Assembly (NCBI GenBank): GCA_964390805.1 | Contig: CAYMKL010000119.1 | Location: 1-21,245 of the forward strand | From: CAYMKL01 sp964390805 | GTDB lineage: Bacteria; Chloroflexota; Anaerolineae; VGOG01 | Direction: 5' to 3' | DNA: 21,245 nucleotides | In this document: piece after piece, positions 12,996 to 21,194 of the stretch | Layout: each line of letters begins with the position of its first letter | Position numbering within the stretch: the first letter of the stretch is position 1 | The notes under the pieces: model-generated | Databases searched by the model: none | Told to the model about the DNA's origin: nothing | The model's input: the letters and a program-made list of their open reading frames with translations, nothing else | Made by a program: the position numbers and the translations under genes

Positions 12996-14003
12996 CTATT
13001 CGACACTCATATAGACTATAGCCAATCCCCCTCTGCCAATGTATCTACTTACAGAAGATCCGATGTCATCAATGTACGAGTTACCTACGTTAAGTTCACC
13101 TCTTATCTGTTCCAGGAAATCATCCGCCTTTTCTCTTGCCAATGAATGTAATACGTAGACATCTATTCTCTCATCACCCACTCTTTCCTTGACCAGCTCT
13201 ATCATCCTTCTTCTGGCCTTCCGCTCACCTCTCACTTTAGCCACATCTTCAAGATAACCGTCCCTTAGCGTTAGTACAGGTTTTATTCTCAACAAGGTGC
13301 CTAAGAAGGCTTGCAGTTCTCCGACTCTATCTACTACATACTCAAGTGTGTTGAGGACCAAATATATGTCCGTCTTTCTCTTGGCCTCAATTATCTTTCC
13401 AACGACTTCATCAATAGAGCTTCCCTCGTGGATGGCGTTGATCGCTTCGAGGGCTACCAGCCCGGCTGCTCCTGAAACAAAGTCTGTGTTCATCACCACA
13501 ATGATCGGGGCAGTCAACCTGCCTATCTCGGCCAACTTGTTCTCTAGCAGAGGATCATCGGAGTGAACAGTGTATAGTCCATCCCCCAATTCTTCTGGAG
13601 GATCTATAGCAACGATCTCAGCATCCTCCACTTGTTTCGCGCTCTGAACTGCGGCATTGAAAACACCAGTGAGCCTGGCGCTGGGTGCGAGATAGACTAT
13701 CTTCCGGTATGTTTCGAGGAGATCATTGTAAAACGACAAGAACTCCCCAAGCCCAGGCACAGCAGTAGACGGGCGCTCCTTCAATGTCTCTAACAAAGCA
13801 TAGAGCTCTTCAGGAGTTATATCAACTCCATCTCTATATTCCCTCCCACCAGCGTGTATGGGTACAGGAATCACCGTAATACCGTATGCTTCTATGAGCT
13901 TCTTCGGTATGACGGTAGTGCTATCTATGAGCAGAGTTGTGTCTAACATCAACTCTTTAGGGACATCGGCCGCGCTGTCGGTGACGTTTTCGATCCCTCT
14001 CAC
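12996..14003 (-). CDS. DegV family protein, AT-rich and chimeric at its N-terminus
   Basis: This is a second DegV-type lipid-binding protein (335 residues). The body starts near Met19 with TTLLIDSTTVIPKKLIEAYG and continues through PSTAVPGLGEF, LGTLLRIKPVLTLRDG and GRGGLAIVYM. Two things are odd. First, residues 1-18 (IENVTDSAADVPKEL and flanks) are another DegV N-terminus; 44 bp here match the start of the next degV at about 82%, mostly with synonymous changes. Second, the body is about 46% GC in lines I counted, against about 60% in the neighbouring degV. An extra stretch of about 30 residues (near PPEELGDGLYTVHSDD) interrupts the usual fold. The GTG at 14003 overlaps the sigma-factor stop by four bases; the ATG of Met19 (13949) is an alternative start. 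I infer that a foreign degV was fused behind a resident degV start. Confidence 0.85.
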   Translation of the reverse strand: MRGIENVTDSAADVPKELMLDTTLLIDSTTVIPKKLIEAYGITVIPVPIHAGGREYRDGVDITPEELYALLETLKERPSTAVPGLGEFLSFYNDLLETYRKIVYLAPSARLTGVFNAAVQSAKQVEDAEIVAIDPPEELGDGLYTVHSDDPLLENKLAEIGRLTAPIIVVMNTDFVSGAAGLVALEAINAIHEGSSIDEVVGKIIEAKRKTDIYLVLNTLEYVVDRVGELQAFLGTLLRIKPVLTLRDGYLEDVAKVRGERKARRRMIELVKERVGDERIDVYVLHSLAREKADDFLEQIRGELNVGNSYIDDIGSSVSRYIGRGGLAIVYMSVE

Positions 14004-14557
14004 TGGCTTCCCCCCTTCTCCAGGTCTTCTCTGAGCTCTATCAGGGTGCGGAAGTACAGAGACTTGATAGCTCCCACGCTACGACCCAACACCTGGCCGA
14101 TCTCAGCGTTCGACATCCCCTCCATGAGCTTGAGGACGAGCAGTTGTTGGCGGTCGGAATGGAGCCGTCTTATGGCTTCGAGGAGGGCCTCTCGCTCCTC
14201 GTTGACTTCGGCCTGATATTCGATAGCGTCTGTGCTACGCCGTCCAATCGAGTCCAACTGATCCAAGGACACAGCCGGGTGCCGGCTGCGGTCACGGAGC
14301 CAGTTGGCCACCAGATTGTGGGCGATTCGATAGAGCCAGGCCGAGAAGGGCAAGCCTTTGCTCTCGTAACGATCTATGTTAGCGAGAGCCCGGTGAAAGG
14401 TCCTGGAGGTGAGGTCTTCGGCATCGTGGCGGTTGCCAGTGCGACAGTAGATGTAGTTATAGATTTTCCTAACGTACTTTTCGTACAAGACACCGAAGGC
14501 CACAGGGTCCTCTTTGGCCCTCTCCACTAGAGCTTCTTCGCTTTCCGTTTCCGTCAC
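14000..14557 (-). CDS. ECF-type sigma-70 family RNA polymerase sigma factor
   Basis: The 185-residue product has region 2 (about residues 18-90, with FGVLYEKYVRKIYNYIY, the GNRHDAEDLTSRTFHRAL promoter-melting segment and AWLYRIAHNLVANWLR) and region 4 (about 125-180, helix-turn-helix SNAEIGQVLGRSVGAIKSL). Regions 1 and 3 are absent, so it belongs to the small extracytoplasmic-function type that reads specialised promoters. The frame is open to 14704, but those 49 extra residues look non-coding. The GTG at 14557 has GGAAAGG seven bases upstream and precedes region 2 by a normal distance. A good housekeeping-type promoter lies at 14669-14697, leaving a leader of about 105 nt. It is coupled to the downstream degV by a GTGA overlap. 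Confidence 0.93.
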   Translation of the reverse strand: MTETESEEALVERAKEDPVAFGVLYEKYVRKIYNYIYCRTGNRHDAEDLTSRTFHRALANIDRYESKGLPFSAWLYRIAHNLVANWLRDRSRHPAVSLDQLDSIGRRSTDAIEYQAEVNEEREALLEAIRRLHSDRQQLLVLKLMEGMSNAEIGQVLGRSVGAIKSLYFRTLIELREDLEKGGSQ

Positions 14558-14631
14558 AGGACAGCCTTTCCAGCGGTCCTTCAGTGCTTTGTTATTACAA
14601 CACCAAAGGGCAGCAATGGTTGCGGAGTTTT

Positions 14632-14661
14632 GAGTAACGAGACAACGAGTAACGAGGCAAC
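14632..14661. repeat. Two tandem 15-bp repeats in the sigma-factor leader
   Basis: GAGTAACGAGACAAC (14632-14646) is followed at once by GAGTAACGAGGCAAC (14647-14661), with one mismatch. The pair lies between the sigma promoter and its start codon, directly after the -10 box on the transcribed side. It could be an operator-like or leader element, or one of the AACGA-type intergenic repeats also seen at 2476-2558. Confidence 0.6.
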
Positions 14662-14668
14662 GAGGATA

Positions 14669-14697
14669 AGTATAGCAGGGTTTCTGAATATGGTCAA
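14669..14697 (-). promoter_or_regulatory. Promoter of the sigma-factor operon
   Basis: On the minus strand TTGACC (14692-14697) and TATACT (14669-14674) are 17 bp apart, with TGC before the -10. It is divergent from the promoter at 14731-14759. Confidence 0.7.
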
Positions 14698-14700
14698 TAA

Positions 14701-14720
14701 CCACTGATCACTGATCACTG
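14701..14720. repeat. Short CACTGATCA repeat between divergent promoters
   Basis: ACTGATC is repeated in tandem two and a half times (CCACTGATCACTGATCACTG). The unit contains the palindrome TGATCA and resembles the AATCAGTGA words at 7369-7391 in reverse complement. It lies midway between two divergent promoters. Confidence 0.5.
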
Positions 14721-14730
14721 GATGCTGGCC

Positions 14731-14759
14731 TTGTCCTCAAAGCCTTTTTGTGCTAAACT
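14731..14759 (+). promoter_or_regulatory. Promoter of the surface-protein/pth transcript
   Basis: TTGTCC (14731-14736) and TAAACT (14754-14759) are separated by 17 bp with TGC before the -10. The start codon at 14790 lies 30 bp downstream. Confidence 0.6.
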
Positions 14760-14789
14760 TACGGTGGAATAATACCAGGGAGGAACTAG

Positions 14790-15473
14790 ATGAAGAACAA
14801 TGTTTTAGTTCTATGCTTACTCGCCGCCCTTGTTATGGGACTCCCCATCGCGAGGCCTGAGGCTGCTCCGCCGCAGCAAAGGGCAGTCATCACTTCACCT
14901 CAAGATCGCGATGTAGTGCGCGGCCTACTGGTCATCAAAGGCACGGCCACCCACCCCGATTTTTGGAAATACGAGGTCTATTCTGCGCCAGAGCCCAACC
15001 CCAACGATCAGTGGCAGCTTCTGGGGCTTTACGAGGTGCAGGTTACTGATGGGCGATTGGAAACCTGGGACACCACCTTGGTGCCCGATGGGACCTACAG
15101 CTTGCGGCTCAGGGTCGTTCGTGTGGACGGCAACTACGACGAGTATTACGTGCGCCAGATCTCGGTGGTCAATGCCCAGCCAACGGAGACGCCCACGGCA
15201 ACGCCCACCCCTGAGGCCACCCGCACCCCCCTGCCCCCCACGCCCACGGTGATCATCGAGCAGCCGCCGACAGGCACCCCCAGACCCACCTCAACCCCTG
15301 GGCCAGCCGGAGTCACGCCGGAGCCAGAAGCAGAAACCGGACTCAATATCACTGCCCAAGGGTTAGGCAAAGCTTTGCTCTACGGCGCAGGGGGAGCCAT
15401 GGGTTTGTTCCTGCTGATGGGCATCTTAATCGTTTTGCGGCGACTTGTCTCCTGGTTGATAGCTCAGTTCTGA
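14790..15473 (+). CDS. Exported, membrane-anchored protein with Ig-like domain and Thr/Pro linker
   Basis: The 227-residue product has four parts. A signal peptide (VLVLCLLAALVMGLPIA) lies near residues 5-21. A beta-rich Ig-like domain spans about 30-130, with the strand pattern ITSPQDRDVVRGLLVIKGTA, WDTTLVPDGTYSLRLRVV and YYVRQISVVN. A low-complexity Thr/Pro linker follows (about 131-185, TPTATPTPEATRTP and similar). A C-terminal membrane helix ends it (about 200-220, GAMGLFLLMGILIVLRRLV). It should sit on the outer face of the membrane on a stalk; the ligand is unknown. The ribosome binding site GGGAGGAAC directly precedes the ATG. Thr/Pro stalks of this kind are common in Chloroflexota. 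pth follows ten bp after the stop and is probably co-transcribed. Confidence 0.85.
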   Translation: MKNNVLVLCLLAALVMGLPIARPEAAPPQQRAVITSPQDRDVVRGLLVIKGTATHPDFWKYEVYSAPEPNPNDQWQLLGLYEVQVTDGRLETWDTTLVPDGTYSLRLRVVRVDGNYDEYYVRQISVVNAQPTETPTATPTPEATRTPLPPTPTVIIEQPPTGTPRPTSTPGPAGVTPEPEAETGLNITAQGLGKALLYGAGGAMGLFLLMGILIVLRRLVSWLIAQF

Positions 15474-15483
15474 TGAGTGAAAC

Positions 15484-16101
15484 GTGGTCATGATGATGCA
15501 AGCTCTCAAGCGTTTGTGGCGAAGGGGGGAACCCAGCATAGCGAAACTTATCGTCGGATTGGGCAACCCTGGCCGAAAATATGCCGGCAACAGACACAAC
15601 GTCGGCTTCCAGTGCCTCGATCGCCTGGCCGAAGCCTGGGGCCTATCGTTCAGCAAGCGAAAACATAAGGCCCTGCTGGCTCAGGGCGAGGTTGCCGGCC
15701 TCAAAGTCATCCTGGCCAAACCCCAAACCTTCATGAACCTGAGCGGCGACGCGGTGGAACGGATGGCTGGCTTCTACAAGATGCCCCCTGAGAACATCCT
15801 GGTGATCTACGACGATCTCGACCTGCCGCTGGGCAGAGTCCGTCTGCGCCCCGAAGGCGGGTCTGGTGGGCACAAAGGCATGAAATCAATAATCGAGCAC
15901 CTGGGCGCCAACGGCTTCCCCCGTCTGCGGGTGGGAATAGGCCGCCCAACCCACGGCGACCCCGTGGACTACGTCCTGGGCGACTTCACCCCCGACGAGC
16001 GGATCACTATTGATGAGGTCTACGAGAGAGTCATTTCCGCTGTGGAGCTCTGGCTGGCAGAAGGCATGGTGGCTGCCATGAACAGGTATAACCTGAGCTG
16101 A
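15484..16101 (+). CDS. pth: Peptidyl-tRNA hydrolase
   Basis: Pth releases tRNA from prematurely dropped peptidyl-tRNA. Numbered from the GTG at 15484, key residues are Asn28 in GLGNPG, catalytic His38 in GNRHNVGF, Asn85 in FMNLSG and Asp110 in YDDLDLPLG. The loop usually written GGHNG reads GGHKG (Lys131 for the E. coli Asn114), a change I recall in other bacterial Pth proteins, so I do not take it as inactivating. The length of 205 includes about 19 residues before the core KLIVGLGNPG, slightly longer than usual. Consecutive ATG codons at 15490, 15493 and 15496 are equally possible starts, and no strong ribosome binding site separates them. It is cytoplasmic and lies ten bp after the surface-protein gene. 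Confidence 0.95.
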   Translation: MVMMMQALKRLWRRGEPSIAKLIVGLGNPGRKYAGNRHNVGFQCLDRLAEAWGLSFSKRKHKALLAQGEVAGLKVILAKPQTFMNLSGDAVERMAGFYKMPPENILVIYDDLDLPLGRVRLRPEGGSGGHKGMKSIIEHLGANGFPRLRVGIGRPTHGDPVDYVLGDFTPDERITIDEVYERVISAVELWLAEGMVAAMNRYNLS

Positions 16102-16148
16102 TAGCTTCCCGAAGGTGAGCTTGCTGCCTGTTCCAGGAGTTACGCAAG

Positions 16149-19100
16149 ATGAAAAACCGAGACAAGACAAAAGAGCAACTGGTAAATGAGTTGGTGGAAC
16201 TGCGCCAGCGGGTCGCCGATCTGGAAGCGGTGGACACTGAGCGTCAGCGGGCGGAGGAGGCCCTGCGGGAGTCGGAAGGGCGGTTCAGAGAGTCGATCGA
16301 GAACGCCAATGACATCATCTATACGCACGACCTGAAGGGGAACTTCACCTCGGCAAATCCGGCGGCAACAAGAATCTACGGTTACACCAACGAGGAGATT
16401 CTCCAGCTCAACATCGCTCAAATTGTTGACTCCGAGTATCTGCCATTGGCGCGGCAGAAGATTCGGGAGAAGCTAGAGGGTGCACTACGGACCGGGCCCT
16501 ATGAGCTTCTGACTTACGGTAAAGAGAATCGGCCGATCTGGGTAGAGGTCAGCACTCACCTCCTAGAAGGGGAAGGCCAGCCCGTTGGGGTGCTGGGCAT
16601 TGCCCGCAACATCACCGACCGCAAGCGGGTGGAGGAGGCGCTCAAAGAGTCTGAGAGCAAACTCAGCGGTATACTGTCGTCTATGGTTGATCTTGTCTTT
16701 GCCTTCGACAGTGAAGGCAGATTCATCTTCCATCATGCTCCACATACCGATGACCTGTACTTACCGCCAGACGCATTCATGGGGAAAATGCACTCAGACG
16801 TAATGCCACCCCATCTGAACGAGCCATTTGTCGAGGCCTTCGAGGAGAACAAAAGAGGCAAGGTGGTTGAATTTGAATACTGGCTTGAGATAGGCGGCAG
16901 GGTCAGGTGGTACTCTGCGAAATCGTCCCCAGTATTCATTGAGAGTGGATTCACAGGTTCGGTGGCAGTAGTGAGGGAGATCACCGAGCGTAGGTGGGTA
17001 GAGGAGACGCTGCAGAAGAAAACCCGTCAACAAGAGAAGCTTCTCGAAACCGCCCACTACCTGACCGCGAGCCTCGATTTCAGAGAAGTCTTGACCCGGA
17101 TCGCAATGGGGGCCAAAGAGATTCTGGAGGCTCGTGGTTGCACGATCTACCTACTGGAACCGGACAGCAAAACCCTTACCCCCGTCGTGGCTATCGAGCC
17201 ACCTTACGAGGAGAAGATCCTTTCCACTCCGCTCGACGTTGAGGCCAGTTTCACAGGCCAGGCCATAAAGGCCAGACATGCCCTGGTCTTTAACGATGCC
17301 GCAGTCAGCATCCTCGGCCAACAGATTCCGGGTACCCCCTTTGAGGAAGAGGAGCGGGTCATCGTCGCGCCCCTTATCGTTGACGGCAAAGTTCTCGGAG
17401 CGATGTGCCTCAGCCGCACAGGGACATCGTTCTCCCACGAAGACCTAGCCCTGGCCGAGACCTTCGCCACGTACGCAGTCACTGCTCTAAAAAATGCTCA
17501 GACCCATGACGAGTTGCAGCGCGAGGTGGAAGAGCGCAAGCGAGTGGAGGAGGAGATCCGGCAGCGCACGGCCCACCTGCAGGCGCTGCAGCAGATGGGC
17601 TTGGAACTCACCGCCGAGTTGGAATTAGATGCTCTTCTCCATTCCATCGCCTCGTGGGCAGTCGAACTACTGGGGGGAACTGGAGGTGGCATCTCCCTGT
17701 ACCGGCCAGAGCTAGACGTAATCGAATGGGCCGTCAACGTCGGCGAGACCCAGGTGCCAGTCGGGAGCATCCTGCATCGCGGTGAGGGCCTGGCCGGCCA
17801 GGTTTGGGAGACCGGCCAACCACTCATCGTGGACGACTACCAGCATTGGGAGGGGAGGACAGCCATCTACGACGAGCTGACCAACGTAGCCGTCGTGAGC
17901 GCACCTGTGCACTGGGGAGATCAGTTCTTGGGAGTGCTGAACGTCTTGGCCGAGCCCCTGTACACCTTCTCGCTGGCCGATGCTGAACTGCTGGGCCTGT
18001 TTGCCCAGCAGGCGGCCATCGCCATCCGCAATGCCCGTCTGTATGAGGCCGAGCGCAGGTACAGCGCAGAACTCGATGCCCTACGCCAGGCCAGCCTGCA
18101 CCTGACCTCCACTCTGGAACTGCAGACGGTCTTGGAGGCGATTCTCGACCACACTATCAGACTGGTGGCCGCTGATGATGCTCACGTTTTTCTCTATGAT
18201 GGCGAGCGGTTGAGCTTCGGTGCGGCCCTGTGGGCGGATGCCCCTCAGCAGGAACCGTACGCCGAGCCACGCCCGCAGGGGCTAACATACACTGTCGCCC
18301 TTACCGGAGAACGTGTCTTCGTACCGGATGTTGACAAGCACCCACTCTTTCAAGATTGGCCATGGGGCGGGGCCATTGTCGGTCTGCCGCTGCGCATCGG
18401 CCAGCGAGTAGGGGGCGTGATGACCGTTGCCTTCAACAGGCCGCATGTGTTCGACGAAAGTGAACGGCGTGTCCTCGGACTCCTGGCTGACCAGGCAGCC
18501 ATCGCTATCGAGAACGCAAGGCTGTACGGGGAGGCCAAAAAGCAGGCTGACGAATTGACAGCGCTGTACGAGACAGGCAAGGACATCATTTCAATCCTGG
18601 AATTGGATGCACTGCTGCAACTCATTGTCGAGCGCTCAGCTTCGCTAACTGAGGCCGACAAGAGCCTCATATTGCTCCTGGACCCGGAGGCAGAGAAGCT
18701 GACCAAGGTCGTAGGCTTTGGCTTTGCTCCTGGCCAGGTGGAGGGCTTCACTTATCAGGAAGTCCAAGATGGAATCAGTGGCTGGGTCTTGAGGGAGAGA
18801 ATACCTACCATGTCCGAGGACATCCTGACCGACCCACGGAACACAGGGCTTGCCCTGGATAAGGCTAAGAGGGAACCTGAAAAGGCTAAGTCCATAGCGG
18901 TAGCTCCACTACTCATCAAAGGTGAGGTGATCGGCACCCTGACGGTGATAAACAACGTAGGAAAACCGATCTTCAGTCAAGACGACCTGGATTCGGTAGT
19001 CATGCTGGGCAGCCAGGCGGCCATTGCCATCGAGAACGCGCGGCTCTACGAGGAAACCCGACAGCGCGCCCTGGAGCAGGAAACGCTGCGGGAGGCGGCG

Positions 19101-21194
19101 CTGGCACTAACCACCGCCCTGGACAGGAACGAGGTGATTGACCGCATCCTGGCCCAATTGCAGCAAGTGGTGCCCTACGACAGCGCGTCAGTCCAGTTTC
19201 TCAGGGAGGACCAGATGGAGCTTGTGGGAGGGCGCGGCTTCTCCAACCTGCCGGACCTGCTGGGCATCTCCTTCCCGGCCGACGGCGACAACCCCAACAG
19301 CGAGGTGATCCGCACCCGCGCCCCCTTCATCGTGGAGGATGCCCCGACCGTGTACGAGGGATTTCGAAAAGGCCCACACGTGCAGACTGTTGTCCGCTCC
19401 TGGCTGGGAGTACCGATGTTGATCGGCGAGCAGTTGGTGGGAATGATCGCCCTGGACAAGCGCGAGCCGGGGTTCTACACCCAGGAGCACGCTCGACTGG
19501 CCGAGGCCTTTGCTGCCCAGGCCGCCGTCGCTATTGAAAACGCGCGGCTGTTCGAGGAGACACAGCAGCGTGTGGCGGAGCTAGACACGCTACGGCGCAC
19601 CAGCCTGCAGCTCACCTCCTCACTCGACCTGCATGCCGTGCTGGACAGCATTGCCAAGAACGCCTTGTCCCTGGTGGGAGCCACCAACTGTCACCTCTAC
19701 CTCTATGATGAGACGAGCGATACCTTCACCTTTGGCGCTGCGCTGTGGGAGGATGGGCGACACGATGCGGCAGTGAAGACGCCGCGTCGCGACGGTCTCG
19801 CAGCCCTCGTGGCCCAAGAGGGCCAAGCCGTGGTCATCAACGATGCTACTCAGCATCCTTTTTACACCACCCCTGAGACACGGAAGTGGGGCTTGCACGC
19901 CATCGCCAGCTTCCCCCTCAAGCGAGCAGGGCAGGTGTTGGGAGTGTTCTCCATCGCCTTCCTTACCCCCCACACTTTCAGCCGGGAGGAACTGCGGGTG
20001 CTGGGCCTGCTGACCGATCAGGCGGCCGTGGCCATCGAGAATGCGCGGCTCTTCAGCGAAGCCGAACAGCGAGCCACAGAACTGTCCACCATGCTGGAAG
20101 TAGCCAGAGCTGTCTCATCTACCCTCGACCTCGAACAAGTGCCGGCTCTCGTTGCCGAGGAGATGGTCAAGGCCACCGGGGTGGCTGGCTGCACCCTGTC
20201 CCGCTGGGATCGAGAAGCCGATGCTATGGTGACCTTCACCGAATGGCGTCAACGGCGGCTCGAAGATACCGACGTGCCAGGGACCAGCTATGCTTTGGAT
20301 GATTTCCCGGCCACTCGTGCCGTGCTAGAGAAGCGCCAGCCCATCAGCATCCTGGCCACCGATCCTGACGCGGATCCGTCTGAGATTGCCCTTCTGCAGA
20401 AGAATGGCTCCCTCAGCTTGCTGATCCTGCCCCTGATCGTCGGCGAGCGGGTCATTGGCCTGGTGGAACTGGATGAGACCGAGCACGAGCGGGAATTCAC
20501 AGATGCCGAAATCCATCTGTGTCAGGCGTTGGCCGATCAGGTGGCCGTGGCTCTCGAGAACGCGCGGCTCTTCGAGGAAGAGAAACGCAGAAGCACCCAA
20601 CTGGCGCTTATCAACGAAGTGGGTGAGAAAGCGGCCTCCATCCTGGAGCCGGATAGGCTGATGCAGGAGGTGATCCGTTCCATCCAGGAGAGCTTCAACT
20701 ACTACAACGCGGCCCTTCTGCTTCTGGACAACGAGCGCCGCGAGCTAGTGATGCAGGCGATAGCCGGCGGCTTCGAACACGGAGTGGCGGACGCGTATCG
20801 CCAATCTGTGGACGAGGGCATTATCGGCTTTGTGGCCAGGACAGGTAAGTCCTGGCTGGCCAGAGACGTCAGCAAAGACCCCTATTACATCAAGGGATTC
20901 GCGGAGGAGGAGATATTGACTGGATCGGAGTTGTGTGTTCCCGTCAAGCTGGGCGATAAGGTAATCGGCGCCCTGGACGTGCATAGCATCCACCTCAACG
21001 ATTTCGACCAGGCAGACGTCGTGGTCATGGAGGCGATGGCCGACCGTCTGGCTATGGGCATCCAGAACGCTCGTCTCTACGAAGAGATGGCTGGCCTTTA
21101 CGACGTCGGCCTGGCCGTGACCTCCGCCCTGGAACTAGATAAGACGCTGAGGGTGATTTACGAGCAGGTCAACCGCTTGATGAGCCCCGAGTAA
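16149..21194 (+). CDS. Giant PAS-PAS-GAF(8) sensor protein lacking an output domain
   Basis: The 1681-residue soluble protein starts with a short coiled coil (about 1-40). Two PAS domains follow (about 46-160 and 173-281, ending ARNITDRKR and VREITERRW). Eight GAF domains are then counted by their opening helix (LxxTSxLELxxVL type) and closing helix (AIAIENARLY type), at about residues 298-454, 478-633, 642-794, 804-968, 978-1136, 1148-1303, 1314-1475 and 1486-1646. A ninth GAF begins (GLAVTSALELDKTLRVIYEQ) and stops after 31 residues at a TAA. No histidine kinase, GGDEF, HD or other effector is present in the frame. GAF and PAS domains bind small ligands or cofactors, so this is a multi-input sensor whose output is missing or supplied in trans. 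No Cys/His pattern diagnostic of haem or bilin binding stands out. AGGAG at 16135-16139 precedes the ATG. The abrupt end suggests truncation. Confidence 0.88.
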   Translation: MKNRDKTKEQLVNELVELRQRVADLEAVDTERQRAEEALRESEGRFRESIENANDIIYTHDLKGNFTSANPAATRIYGYTNEEILQLNIAQIVDSEYLPLARQKIREKLEGALRTGPYELLTYGKENRPIWVEVSTHLLEGEGQPVGVLGIARNITDRKRVEEALKESESKLSGILSSMVDLVFAFDSEGRFIFHHAPHTDDLYLPPDAFMGKMHSDVMPPHLNEPFVEAFEENKRGKVVEFEYWLEIGGRVRWYSAKSSPVFIESGFTGSVAVVREITERRWVEETLQKKTRQQEKLLETAHYLTASLDFREVLTRIAMGAKEILEARGCTIYLLEPDSKTLTPVVAIEPPYEEKILSTPLDVEASFTGQAIKARHALVFNDAAVSILGQQIPGTPFEEEERVIVAPLIVDGKVLGAMCLSRTGTSFSHEDLALAETFATYAVTALKNAQTHDELQREVEERKRVEEEIRQRTAHLQALQQMGLELTAELELDALLHSIASWAVELLGGTGGGISLYRPELDVIEWAVNVGETQVPVGSILHRGEGLAGQVWETGQPLIVDDYQHWEGRTAIYDELTNVAVVSAPVHWGDQFLGVLNVLAEPLYTFSLADAELLGLFAQQAAIAIRNARLYEAERRYSAELDALRQASLHLTSTLELQTVLEAILDHTIRLVAADDAHVFLYDGERLSFGAALWADAPQQEPYAEPRPQGLTYTVALTGERVFVPDVDKHPLFQDWPWGGAIVGLPLRIGQRVGGVMTVAFNRPHVFDESERRVLGLLADQAAIAIENARLYGEAKKQADELTALYETGKDIISILELDALLQLIVERSASLTEADKSLILLLDPEAEKLTKVVGFGFAPGQVEGFTYQEVQDGISGWVLRERIPTMSEDILTDPRNTGLALDKAKREPEKAKSIAVAPLLIKGEVIGTLTVINNVGKPIFSQDDLDSVVMLGSQAAIAIENARLYEETRQRALEQETLREAALALTTALDRNEVIDRILAQLQQVVPYDSASVQFLREDQMELVGGRGFSNLPDLLGISFPADGDNPNSEVIRTRAPFIVEDAPTVYEGFRKGPHVQTVVRSWLGVPMLIGEQLVGMIALDKREPGFYTQEHARLAEAFAAQAAVAIENARLFEETQQRVAELDTLRRTSLQLTSSLDLHAVLDSIAKNALSLVGATNCHLYLYDETSDTFTFGAALWEDGRHDAAVKTPRRDGLAALVAQEGQAVVINDATQHPFYTTPETRKWGLHAIASFPLKRAGQVLGVFSIAFLTPHTFSREELRVLGLLTDQAAVAIENARLFSEAEQRATELSTMLEVARAVSSTLDLEQVPALVAEEMVKATGVAGCTLSRWDREADAMVTFTEWRQRRLEDTDVPGTSYALDDFPATRAVLEKRQPISILATDPDADPSEIALLQKNGSLSLLILPLIVGERVIGLVELDETEHEREFTDAEIHLCQALADQVAVALENARLFEEEKRRSTQLALINEVGEKAASILEPDRLMQEVIRSIQESFNYYNAALLLLDNERRELVMQAIAGGFEHGVADAYRQSVDEGIIGFVARTGKSWLARDVSKDPYYIKGFAEEEILTGSELCVPVKLGDKVIGALDVHSIHLNDFDQADVVVMEAMADRLAMGIQNARLYEEMAGLYDVGLAVTSALELDKTLRVIYEQVNRLMSPE

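Noticed and set aside
14558..14704. A 49-residue N-terminal extension of the sigma factor
   Set aside because: It spans the promoter and tandem repeats, has no ribosome binding site and shows no sigma-like sequence; the GTG at 14557 is better supported.
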